From an uncultured Acidimicrobiaceae bacterium (lineage in GTDB: Bacteria; Actinomycetota; Acidimicrobiia; Spongiisociales; UBA5794): a DNA stretch of 59,033 bases. Shown here piece after piece: positions 49,760 to 57,283 of this stretch. Each line of letters begins with the position of its first letter. Position 1 is the first letter of the stretch. The position numbers and the translations under genes were made by a program. The notes beneath the pieces are model-generated. The model saw only the letters and a program-made list of their open reading frames with translations. It was not told the origin of the DNA and made no database searches. The stretch spans positions 1 to 59,033 of the forward strand of contig CAMYMC010000021.1 of the NCBI GenBank assembly GCA_947259365.1, written 5' to 3'.

Positions 49760-52318
49760 ATGGACACTGACAGCCTCTCCCGACAGCTGGGCACCATGTA
49801 CCGACGAACATCACGCCTGGGACGATTCACTCTCGCCCTTCTCCTCATCTCCGCGCTCACGCCGTTGGCGACCGCCGGTGCGGCCGAGACGACGATCACC
49901 ATCACCGACACGCTCGAGCCCGCCAAGGACGTCACGATCCAGGTCGGCGACACGGTGCGCTGGATCAACAACGACAACGACCGGCACCGGATGCGCTCGA
50001 TCTCCGGCCCGGCCGAGTTCGATGTCGACCTCGACGAGGGCGAGAGCGGCACCCACACGTTCAATCAGGAGGGGGTGTGGCAGTACATCGACGATCGCGA
50101 CGACGCCAACGCCAACTACCACGGGTCGATCACCGTCACCTCCGAGCCGCCTCCCGATCCGGGTGAGCCTCCGCCACCTCCTCCGACGTCCGGCGACGTC
50201 CTCATTCCCGATCGATTCTTCTCCCCGGCGACGCTGACCGTCGCCGAGGGTGCCACCGTCACCTGGCTCAACCAGGACGCCCTCCACAACGTGACCGCCA
50301 CGAGCAGCAACTGGTCGTGGTTCAGCGGCAACTTCGACGCCGGTCAGAGCAGGCAGTTCACCTTCGGCGGCGCGGGCAACTACACCTACTTCTGCTCACT
50401 GCACCCGGAGATGACCGGGACCATCCAGGTCGTCGCACCGGGTGGGGAGCCACCCCCGCCTCCGCCTCCGCCTCCTCCGCCTCCTCCGCCGCCTCCTCCG
50501 CCTCCTCCGCCTCCTCCGGGGTCGGGTGATGTGACGATCTTCGACAACGGTTACACCCCGGGGTCGTTGACGGTCGATCCGGGAGCGACGGTGACGTGGG
50601 TGAACACGGGTGGGGCACCGCACACGGTGACGTCGAACCCGAGCGGTCCGCTGGATTCGGTGTTGCTGTTCAACGGTGACACGTACGCGCTCACGTTCAC
50701 GTCGTCGGGGACGTACAACTACTTCTGCACAGTGCACCCGGAGATGACGGGGGCGATCGTCGTGTCGGGTGGCGGTGGCGACCCGCCCCCTCCGCCTCCG
50801 CCGCCTCCACCGCCTGATGAGCCGCCTCCGCCCCCGCCTCCGGGGTCGGGTGACGTGACGATCATCGACAACGACTACACGCCGCGGACGTACACCGTGA
50901 CCGAGGGCACCACCGTGACGTGGGTGAACGCGGGCAACCTGCCCCACACGACGACCTCGACGAACGATCTCTTCGACTCGGGGCTCATGTTCAACGGTGA
51001 CATGTACAGCCGCACGTTCACCGCTCCCGGGACCTACACGTATTTCTGCACGGTGCACCCCGACATGACGGGGACGATCGCCGTCACCGGCGCCGGAGGT
51101 GAGCCGCCCCCGCCGCCTCCGCCCCCTCCGCCCCCGCCGCCGCAGGAGCCTCCTCCGCCACCGGGGACGGGTGACGTGAAGATCATCGACAACGACTACA
51201 CGCCGCGGACGTACACCGTGACCGAGGGCACCACCGTGAGCTGGTCGAACATCGGCAACCTTCCCCACACCGTGACGTCGACGAACGACTTCTTCGACTC
51301 GGGGCTCCTCATGAGCGGGGACGGCTACTCGCGGACGTTCACGACTGCGGGGACCTACAACTACCTCTGCACGATCCACCCCGAGATGACGGGGACGATC
51401 CTCGTGACCGGCGCAGGCGGCGAACCACCACCGCCGGCGCCTCCGGTGCCCCCGGCAGACGAGCCACCGCCTCCGCCGACGACGAGCGGAGCCGCCATCA
51501 AGGTCATCGACAACGATTACACGCCCGGCACCTACACCGTCAACGCTGGAGCCACCGTGAGCTGGGCCAATGTCGGCGTCCTGCCGCACACGGTGACGGC
51601 GTACGACGGGTCCTTCGACTCCGGGATCATGCTGACCGGCGACAACTACAAGAGGACGTTCTCGATGCCGGGGACCTTCGAGTACTTCTGCACGATCCAT
51701 CCCGAGATGGCGGCGACGATCGTCGTGACCGGTGCCGACGGGACCGCCCCGCCGGGGGCCGAGCCGGGGACGCCGGCCGAGCCGGGGGCGCCGGCTTCTG
51801 CCCCGAGCGGGACCGCCGACGTGACGATCGTCGACAACGACTACGACCCGAGGAGCTTCGAAGTCGTGGCCGGTGAGACGGTGTACTGGGCCAACATCGG
51901 CCTGCTCCCGCACACGGTGACGGCGTACGACGGGTCCTTCGACTCCGGCTTCCTCATGACCGGTGACGCCTACGACCTCACGTTCTCGACGCCGGGGACC
52001 TTCGAGTACTACTGCACGATCCATCCAGGGATGGTCGGCACCGTCGTCGTCCTCGCCGCATCGGGCGCGCCGGGCGGCGCCTCGAGCGACGCCGGAGGGG
52101 ACGGGGCCGGAGCGGCCGTCGACGGTGGATCGGACGCCACAGGGTCAACCGCCGGGGACGGAACGCCGGCCGTCGACCCTGCTTCGGGCGTCATCGCAGC
52201 CTCGTCGCCTTCGAACCCCGGCCTCGCCCTCGCCCTCGCCGCCGCCATCGTCCTCATCGTCATCGTGTTCTCGTTGGCGATGGCGAAGCTCGAGCGGAAG
52301 GCGGCCGAGCAGCGCTGA
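49760..52318 (+). CDS. Secreted seven-domain cupredoxin protein with polyproline spacers and C-terminal anchor
   Basis: An 852-residue exported protein. A signal peptide (to about residue 41) is followed by seven plastocyanin-like domains of about 85 residues: 1 (43-128), 2 (144-226), 3 (256-336), 4 (364-445), 5 (471-552), 6 (579-660), 7 (688-768). Domains 2-7 each have a His before the loop (176, 288, 396, 503, 610, 718) and a Cys-x2-His-x2-Met (Cys at 212, 323, 430, 537, 644, 752), the complete type-1 copper set; domain 1 lacks the Cys. Spacers are proline-rich (23 Pro at 231-253). A transmembrane helix (about 822-843) and a basic tail end the protein. Start ATG 49760; ATG 49796 is an alternative. 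Probably electron transfer or copper binding at the cell surface. Confidence 0.9.
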   Translation: MDTDSLSRQLGTMYRRTSRLGRFTLALLLISALTPLATAGAAETTITITDTLEPAKDVTIQVGDTVRWINNDNDRHRMRSISGPAEFDVDLDEGESGTHTFNQEGVWQYIDDRDDANANYHGSITVTSEPPPDPGEPPPPPPTSGDVLIPDRFFSPATLTVAEGATVTWLNQDALHNVTATSSNWSWFSGNFDAGQSRQFTFGGAGNYTYFCSLHPEMTGTIQVVAPGGEPPPPPPPPPPPPPPPPPPPPPPPGSGDVTIFDNGYTPGSLTVDPGATVTWVNTGGAPHTVTSNPSGPLDSVLLFNGDTYALTFTSSGTYNYFCTVHPEMTGAIVVSGGGGDPPPPPPPPPPPDEPPPPPPPGSGDVTIIDNDYTPRTYTVTEGTTVTWVNAGNLPHTTTSTNDLFDSGLMFNGDMYSRTFTAPGTYTYFCTVHPDMTGTIAVTGAGGEPPPPPPPPPPPPPQEPPPPPGTGDVKIIDNDYTPRTYTVTEGTTVSWSNIGNLPHTVTSTNDFFDSGLLMSGDGYSRTFTTAGTYNYLCTIHPEMTGTILVTGAGGEPPPPAPPVPPADEPPPPPTTSGAAIKVIDNDYTPGTYTVNAGATVSWANVGVLPHTVTAYDGSFDSGIMLTGDNYKRTFSMPGTFEYFCTIHPEMAATIVVTGADGTAPPGAEPGTPAEPGAPASAPSGTADVTIVDNDYDPRSFEVVAGETVYWANIGLLPHTVTAYDGSFDSGFLMTGDAYDLTFSTPGTFEYYCTIHPGMVGTVVVLAASGAPGGASSDAGGDGAGAAVDGGSDATGSTAGDGTPAVDPASGVIAASSPSNPGLALALAAAIVLIVIVFSLAMAKLERKAAEQR
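50450..50518 (+). repeat. Polyproline microsatellite (23 CCN codons)
   Basis: Twenty-three uninterrupted proline codons, mostly CCT and CCG in CCTCCTCCG triplets, between cupredoxin domains 2 and 3. Shorter tracts lie at 50783-50842 and 51104-51163. Such tracts can expand or contract in frame. Confidence 0.9.
50860..51239 (+). repeat. Exact 59-bp direct repeat in cupredoxin domains 4 and 5
   Basis: Positions 50860-50918 and 51181-51239 are identical over 59 bp and exactly 321 bp (107 codons) apart, encoding the first strands of domains 4 and 5. A second pair, 51584-51624 and 51908-51948, is identical over 41 bp in domains 6 and 7. Confidence 0.9.
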
Positions 52319-52331
52319 CGTGCGCGACCAC

Positions 52332-52346
52332 GGCCCCACCGGGGCC
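52332..52346 (+). terminator. Short hairpin after the cupredoxin gene
   Basis: GGCCCC / GGGGCC with a 3-nt loop, 13 nt after the stop codon; no T-tract. Confidence 0.35.
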
Positions 52347-52351
52347 CGTTC

Positions 52352-52357
52352 TACGCT
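52352..52357 (+). promoter_or_regulatory. -10 box TACGCT, leaderless promoter of the AlkZ-like gene
   Basis: TACGCT, 6 nt, then ATG 52364. Confidence 0.5.
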
Positions 52358-52363
52358 GAGGCG

Positions 52364-53497
52364 ATGAGCCGCGACCTCGCCGCGATCCACTGGGTGCGGC
52401 AGGGGTTCGATCGCAGCGAGGACGACCCCGTGTCCGTGGTCGATGCCGCCGGCGGCATCTACGGGATGGCCCCGACGTGCTACCTGTCGCTCGTCGCCCG
52501 GCTCGGCCGCTTCGAACGGGCCGACCTCGACCGCGCCCTCTACGAGACTCGCGAGCTCGTGAGGGTGCGGGCGATGCGCGCCTCGCTATACATGGTCCCC
52601 CGGCAGATCTTGCCGGTCGTTGTCGCCGCGACCCGCGATCTCGCCGTCCGCGGATTCGTCGCCACGTTGCGGGGGGTGCTCGGCCCGGCCGAGGTCGACC
52701 GGTGGGCGAGCCGGATCGAGGACGTGCTCGATGGCGGCGATCTGGCCGCAGCCGACATCCGCCGGGCGCTTGCTCCACGGGGCGCCGTCGCCGACCACCT
52801 GAAGTACCTCATCGCCCTCATGGCCGCCGAGGGCAGGATCGTGCGCGCCCGGGTCCAGGGGAGCTGGCGGAGCAACCGGTTCACGTACTCCCGTTGGGAG
52901 GACTGGCTGGGTGAGCCTCTGCGGGCCATCGATGGCGAGCAGGCCCGGGTACGGCTCGCCCGGTGGTATCTCGACGGGTACGGCCCCGCCACCGTCGACG
53001 ACTTCCGCTGGTGGTCCGGTCTCACCGCCGCCGCGGCGCGAGCTGCGATGCGCTCGGCGGACCCGGACGATGTGCCCACTGCCCAGGGCCCGATGCTCGC
53101 CGTCGGCGAGCCGCGCCGCGACCCGCCGGCCGCGGGCGTGCGACTCCTGCCGGTGTGGGACACGGCGCTCATCGGCCACGTCGACCGTGCCCGCGTCGTC
53201 GCGCAAGACCGCCACGCCCACGTCTACGACCGTCACGGCAACGCGACGTCGGTCGTGCTGGTGGACGGCGCGGCGGCCGGGCTGTGGCAGCTCGATGGCC
53301 TCGACTCCCTCGCCGTCAGAGTCGCTCCGTTCGACGAGTTCGATGCCCCAACCTGGTTGGCGATCGGCGACGAGGCCGAGCGGATCGCCGGAGCGCTCGG
53401 GGCCGAAGGGATCGCCATCGAACGGTGCCCTCGACCGCCGCCACTGCTCACGGCGCCGCGGAACCGCTTCCTGTCACCCCTCGCCGATGTGTGCTGA
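52364..53497 (+). CDS. Winged-helix (HTH_42, AlkZ-like) DNA-binding protein
   Basis: A 377-residue protein of the winged-helix family that includes the DNA glycosylase AlkZ. Typical elements are RASLYMVPRQ near residue 72, WRSNRFTYSRWEDWLGEP, LARWYLDGYGPATVDDFRWWSGL, and LLPVWDTALIGHVDRARVV near the C-terminus, where AlkZ-type proteins carry PxxD-like segments. AlkZ unhooks interstrand crosslinks, but most members are uncharacterised, and I cannot confirm the catalytic Gln pair. A leaderless promoter fixes the start. Confidence 0.82.
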   Translation: MSRDLAAIHWVRQGFDRSEDDPVSVVDAAGGIYGMAPTCYLSLVARLGRFERADLDRALYETRELVRVRAMRASLYMVPRQILPVVVAATRDLAVRGFVATLRGVLGPAEVDRWASRIEDVLDGGDLAAADIRRALAPRGAVADHLKYLIALMAAEGRIVRARVQGSWRSNRFTYSRWEDWLGEPLRAIDGEQARVRLARWYLDGYGPATVDDFRWWSGLTAAAARAAMRSADPDDVPTAQGPMLAVGEPRRDPPAAGVRLLPVWDTALIGHVDRARVVAQDRHAHVYDRHGNATSVVLVDGAAAGLWQLDGLDSLAVRVAPFDEFDAPTWLAIGDEAERIAGALGAEGIAIERCPRPPPLLTAPRNRFLSPLADVC

Positions 53498-53499
53498 CC

Positions 53500-54282
53500 T
53501 CAGCCTGCGCCTTTGCGCGGGCCGGGGAAGAACGCGTTCGTCGTCGCGACGTAGTCGGCGTAACGGGGCCGGGTCTTGTCGAGGCCCCGTTCGAGCAACG
53601 TCACGCCGGAGACGCGCAGCAGGAGCCAGCTCATCACGACCGGCCCCGGGAGCGCCCACCACGCACCAGCGGCGAGCGCGATGAGATAGAACGCCCACCA
53701 CTGGGTGAGGTCTCCGAAGTAGTTGGGGTGGCGGGTGTAGCGCCAGAGACCGCGATCCATGACCTTGCCCGCATTCGCCGGGTCCGCCTTGAACCTCGCC
53801 AGCTGGAGATCGCCACCGGCCTCGAAGACGAATCCGACGATCCACACGGCCAGACCCACGACATCGAGGGCGTTGATGCCTCCGGACCCGTCGACGGCCC
53901 CGAGGAGGGGCAACGACACCACCCACGCCAGGAGCCCCTGGACGCCGAAGACGGTGATCAGGCTCTTGAGCGGAAACGCCGGACCCTGCTTGCGCCGCAT
54001 CGCCTGGTATCGCTTGTCCTCGCCCTCGCCGGCGTTGCGGATCGTGATGTAGCCGGCGAGGCGGAGCCCCCAGACGGTGACGAGGACGAGGACCAGCCAG
54101 CGGCGCCCGCCCCCCGACGCTGCGGTGGTGACGGCGTACGTGAACGCCGCCGCAACGAAGAAGAGGGACCACACCGAATCGACGATGCTCGCGTTGCGGA
54201 GTGGAACGCTGACGGCCCACGTGGCCAGAGCGATGACGAGGATGACGCCGAGGCCCCAGAACCAGGCGGACGGGTCGAACAA
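53500..54282 (-). CDS. DUF1295/steroid 5-alpha-reductase-like membrane protein
   Basis: A 260-residue membrane protein with about seven helices. The C-terminal signature DRGLWRYTRHPNYFGDLTQWW and the final LLERGLDKTRPRYADYVATTN are those of DUF1295, a relative of steroid 5-alpha reductases and isoprenylcysteine methyltransferases. It probably reduces or modifies a lipid. The start seems to be TTG 54282: GGGAG lies 6 nt before it and no ATG or GTG is in frame nearby. A TAGCGT box at 54310-54315 could be its -10. It meets the AlkZ-like gene tail to tail with 2 nt between. Confidence 0.88.
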   Translation of the reverse strand: MFDPSAWFWGLGVILVIALATWAVSVPLRNASIVDSVWSLFFVAAAFTYAVTTAASGGGRRWLVLVLVTVWGLRLAGYITIRNAGEGEDKRYQAMRRKQGPAFPLKSLITVFGVQGLLAWVVSLPLLGAVDGSGGINALDVVGLAVWIVGFVFEAGGDLQLARFKADPANAGKVMDRGLWRYTRHPNYFGDLTQWWAFYLIALAAGAWWALPGPVVMSWLLLRVSGVTLLERGLDKTRPRYADYVATTNAFFPGPRKGAG

Positions 54283-54594
54283 CGTGCACTCCCAGATCGG
54301 ATGGCCGGCACGCTACCGCATCGTCGCCGTCCCTTTTTCGGCCTGGGAACGGCTTGGACCGGTCGTTGGTGTCGATCTGTTTGGGGCTTGATCTTCGGGC
54401 CCGCGGTGCCGATACACACAGTGCCGATTGAACTTGCATTCCGGTGCCGGACATACGTAAAACCGATGTCAGGGTGATCCACACCGGCGAGTTCGAACGT
54501 TGGAGACCCGCCCTCGTGGCGGGTCTCCGTGCGTCCGGGCCCGGCCGCAGCCCGGGTAGCCTGCCGCTCTCCGATCCGACGCCGGGAGGATCCC
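54283..54594. other. 312-bp intergenic region between divergent genes
   Basis: The only gap over 300 bp. I see no convincing protein frame. It holds a possible -10 for the DUF1295 gene (54310-54315), TTGAAC (54426-54431) about 18 bp before CATACG (possible promoter to the right), a TGCCGATA/TGCCGATT direct repeat near 54408-54423, a GTTCGAAC palindrome near 54491-54498, and a strong hairpin (54502-54528). Base composition between 54385 and 54480 is richer in A/T than the surroundings. A short RNA or a leader/attenuator for the deacetylase is possible. Confidence 0.4.
54502..54528 (+). terminator. Perfect 11-bp hairpin before the deacetylase gene
   Basis: GGAGACCCGCC / GGCGGGTCTCC with the loop CTCGT. 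No gene ends upstream on the plus strand, so it would terminate or attenuate a short leader transcript. Confidence 0.5.
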
Positions 54595-55392
54595 GTGGCC
54601 ACGCTTGTCTTCTTCCACGCCCACCCCGATGACGAGGCCATCTCGACCGGCGGGACGATGGCCCTCAACGCGGCCGGCGGCCACCGCGTCGTGCTCGTCG
54701 TCGCCACCGCCGGGGAGGAAGGCGAGGTGGACGAGGGCGTGCTCGGCTCCGGCGAGAACCTCGGGCAGCGGCGGAGTGCCGAGACAGAGGTCGCCGCCGC
54801 GGTCCTCGGGGTGAGCCGGGTTGTCTTTCTCGGTTATCGCGACTCGGGGATGATGGGTGAGCCGGCGAACGGCGATCCCTCGTGCTTCTGGCAGGCCGAC
54901 GTCGACGATGCCGCGGCACGGCTCGGCGCCGTCCTCGCAGACGAGGACGCGGACGTTCTCACCGTGTACGACGACCACGGCGGATACGGCCATCCCGACC
55001 ACATCCAGGTCCACCGGGTGGGCCACAGGGCGGCTCGGGTGGCCGGTACGCCCCGCGTCTACGAGGCGACGATCAATCGTGACGTCGTGCGGGAGCTGCG
55101 CGCCTCCGCCCGCGCCGCCGGCGAGGACGTCGGTCCGGCGGACGAAGACGACCGGCTGGAGGAGATCGGCCTGCCCGACGCCGAGATCACGACGGCGATC
55201 GACGTGAGTGCTCACCTCGAGGCGAAGCGGGCGGCAATGCTGGCCCACGCCAGCCAGATCACCGAGGACTCCTGGTTTCTCGCCATGCCCGACGACGTCT
55301 GGGAGCGGGTCTGGGGCACCGAGTGGTTCCGCCGCACCACGCCGCAGTTCACCGGTGCCATCCCGGCCGAGCGGGAGGCGAAGCTCATCTGA
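54595..55392 (+). CDS. PIG-L (LmbE-like) N-acetylglucosaminyl deacetylase
   Basis: A 265-residue zinc-dependent deacetylase. The metal site is in HAHPDDEAIS at the N-terminus and GHPDHIQVHR in the middle, the MshB/Mca pattern. Actinobacterial members act in mycothiol synthesis (MshB) or on mycothiol conjugates (Mca); which one this is cannot be told from sequence alone. GTG 54595 is chosen because GGGAGGA (54583-54589) lies 5 nt upstream and the product begins at the first strand (MATLVFFHAHPDDE). Confidence 0.9.
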   Translation: MATLVFFHAHPDDEAISTGGTMALNAAGGHRVVLVVATAGEEGEVDEGVLGSGENLGQRRSAETEVAAAVLGVSRVVFLGYRDSGMMGEPANGDPSCFWQADVDDAAARLGAVLADEDADVLTVYDDHGGYGHPDHIQVHRVGHRAARVAGTPRVYEATINRDVVRELRASARAAGEDVGPADEDDRLEEIGLPDAEITTAIDVSAHLEAKRAAMLAHASQITEDSWFLAMPDDVWERVWGTEWFRRTTPQFTGAIPAEREAKLI

Positions 55393-55416
55393 GCCGGGTC
55401 GGGCCGCAGCTTCCCA

Positions 55417-55461
55417 CGGCTCGGGCGCAGCGAGCCGAGTCTCGGGCGCCGGGGCCCGGCG
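55417..55461. terminator. Two hairpins between converging genes
   Basis: CGGCTCG / CGAGCCG (55417-55437) and CGCCGG / CCGGCG (55447-55461) lie in the 88-bp gap between the deacetylase and GDYXXLXY genes. Confidence 0.4.
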
Positions 55462-55480
55462 TGGGTGGCGACTCTGCCGG

Positions 55481-55990
55481 TCATGGGACCCAGACGTCTC
55501 CGTCGACGATGAGGTGCTTGATGGCCGCCCGCCCGGTCCGGTCGACTACAGCGACGACGTCGACGTCGTCGGCTGTTTCGATCTCGAATCCTCTGCCCTC
55601 CGGCACGAAGTAGGTCTCGATGCCGTAGACGACATCGAGGACGGCATCTCGGTGCACCGCGATCACGGTTCCCCTGATGGTCGGCTCGTCGCCGTCACGC
55701 AGCTCGGGGCTGGTGCCGGCAGCGCTCCATGCGGTGCCTTCCCGGACGAGACGGACGAAGACGGGGTCGCCGACCTCGTAGCGGTGGAATCCGGCGGGGA
55801 TGGTGGAGATCTCGTAGTGGAGGGTCACGTAGTCGCCGCGGAACAGATCGCGGGGATCGACCGGTGTCGTCTGGAGGACGACCTCGCGGCCGCTGCGCAG
55901 CCGAAGCTCTGCGGCTCCTGCGATGCCGACGAGCACGAGTGCCTGCACGGCGACGAGCGCCAAGAACCCCCACCGGGCCTTACGCGACAT
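55481..55990 (-). CDS. GDYXXLXY domain protein
   Basis: A 169-residue protein with an N-terminal anchor helix (about 8-27) and an extracytoplasmic beta-rich domain. The segment DPRDLFRGDYVTLHYEIS contains the GDYxxLxY motif that names the family. It is the usual partner of DUF2157 membrane proteins, and its start overlaps the end of that gene by 11 nt. Function unknown. Confidence 0.92.
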   Translation of the reverse strand: MSRKARWGFLALVAVQALVLVGIAGAAELRLRSGREVVLQTTPVDPRDLFRGDYVTLHYEISTIPAGFHRYEVGDPVFVRLVREGTAWSAAGTSPELRDGDEPTIRGTVIAVHRDAVLDVVYGIETYFVPEGRGFEIETADDVDVVAVVDRTGRAAIKHLIVDGDVWVP

Positions 55991-57224
55991 GTTCGATCCT
56001 TCCGGCGTCGAGGGTGGATACGAGACCGCGCCGTCCTCGCTCCAGCAGATAGGCGAGCAGGCTGAGGACGGCGCCGGTCACGAGGAATGACATCGACGTG
56101 CCCATCATTCCGAGCCCGATCTCCAGATAGCGGGCGACGATGGTCACCGCGAAGACGGCGACACCCACGTTCACCGGCGTGGCGCGGCCGCTGAGGAGGC
56201 CTATTGCGACGAGCCAGACGATGAGGAGGATGAGGGCGAGGTTGATGAGCGCGAAGTAGACGAGTGATGGCGCGGCGGGTGAGGCCGTCAGGAGGGCGGA
56301 GACCGCGATGACGACGGTGGCGGCTCCGATCTCGAGCGCCGACCTCGCCGGGCTGGCCCCGGTTCGCGTCGCCGTGACGAGCGCAGCGGCGCACGACAGC
56401 ACCGCCGCACCGAGGGCAGCGAGGAGCGAAGGAGGGACCCCGGTGTTCGACCCGGTCGTTCCTAGGTCGTACCACCCGCGGAAGCTCATGACGAACAGGA
56501 ACGCGGTGGTGGTGGCGGCGCCGGCGACTCGATAGGGGCCAGCCAGGGCTTCGAGGCGTGGCACTCGCTCGTGCGCGTACCCGACCGCGAGGAGGGCCGC
56601 TCCGATCGCGAGGTACACGGCCGGCACGACGAACGGCGTCTGCCCGACGTCCACCCATGCCGCGATCCGGTATCCGAGGGCCCCGTAGCCGACGCCGATC
56701 GCCAGCAGGAGCATCGCTCCGGAGCGGGTGAGGTAGGCGATCGGTGGGAGGGGCAGGAGCCACAGCAGCATCAGGTTGGGGTCGTCGAGCGGCATGTGAT
56801 ACGCCTGGCCGACGAGGAAGATGCCCGCTCCGTACGCGAAGGAGCCGAGGACCATCAGGGAGCCTCCGAGACGGGGATAGGCGGCTCTGTATCGCAGTGC
56901 CCATCCGGCCCCGTACGCTGCCGCTACGAGGGCGATGAGCATGGCGAGCTTGAGACCGGCCGGGACCCCTTGCCAGTTCGATCCGACGAAGAGGATCACG
57001 CCGACCCCGATCAGGACAGCTCCCAGGGCGCCGATGATGGTGACCAGCCGTCCGTGCCGCGACACGGTGACGGTGGGGGTGTGTCCCGAGCGTTCAAACT
57101 CCAAGATGTCGGTGAGTTGGCCAGCCTCGATGAGCCCGACCTCGTGCCACGAGCGGAGCCGCGCCACAACGTCGGGTGCGACCTTCCGATCGGGGCGGCT
57201 CGCCGGACTCGACCTGTCGTTCAT
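55980..57224 (-). CDS. DUF2157 membrane protein
   Basis: A 414-residue protein with a cytoplasmic N-terminus of about 60 residues (helical, LRSWHEVGLIEAGQLTDILEFE) and about twelve hydrophobic helices. The first membrane segment GALGAVLIGVGVILFVGSNWQGVP is typical of DUF2157. Together with the GDYXXLXY protein it forms a conserved two-gene unit in many bacteria, with no established role. A TACGTT box 6 nt before ATG 57224 predicts a leaderless operon. Confidence 0.9.
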   Translation of the reverse strand: MNDRSSPASRPDRKVAPDVVARLRSWHEVGLIEAGQLTDILEFERSGHTPTVTVSRHGRLVTIIGALGAVLIGVGVILFVGSNWQGVPAGLKLAMLIALVAAAYGAGWALRYRAAYPRLGGSLMVLGSFAYGAGIFLVGQAYHMPLDDPNLMLLWLLPLPPIAYLTRSGAMLLLAIGVGYGALGYRIAAWVDVGQTPFVVPAVYLAIGAALLAVGYAHERVPRLEALAGPYRVAGAATTTAFLFVMSFRGWYDLGTTGSNTGVPPSLLAALGAAVLSCAAALVTATRTGASPARSALEIGAATVVIAVSALLTASPAAPSLVYFALINLALILLIVWLVAIGLLSGRATPVNVGVAVFAVTIVARYLEIGLGMMGTSMSFLVTGAVLSLLAYLLERGRRGLVSTLDAGRIEHVA

Positions 57225-57230
57225 GTCGCG

Positions 57231-57236
57231 AACGTA
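57231..57236 (-). promoter_or_regulatory. -10 box TACGTT, leaderless promoter of the DUF2157 operon
   Basis: TACGTT, 6 nt (CGCGAC), then ATG 57224. Confidence 0.5.
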
Positions 57237-57283
57237 CGCCCGGTCCTCACGCCCGCCTATGGGGGAGGACCCCTACTCCCTGC

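Noticed and set aside
50450-51948. Repeats that might be taken for a CRISPR or other array
   Set aside because: They are in-frame codons for proline linkers and homologous cupredoxin strands, without unique spacers of constant length.
54485-54505. GTTCGAAC resembling a tRNA T-loop
   Set aside because: The loop would be too long, and no acceptor, D or anticodon stem can be folded around it.
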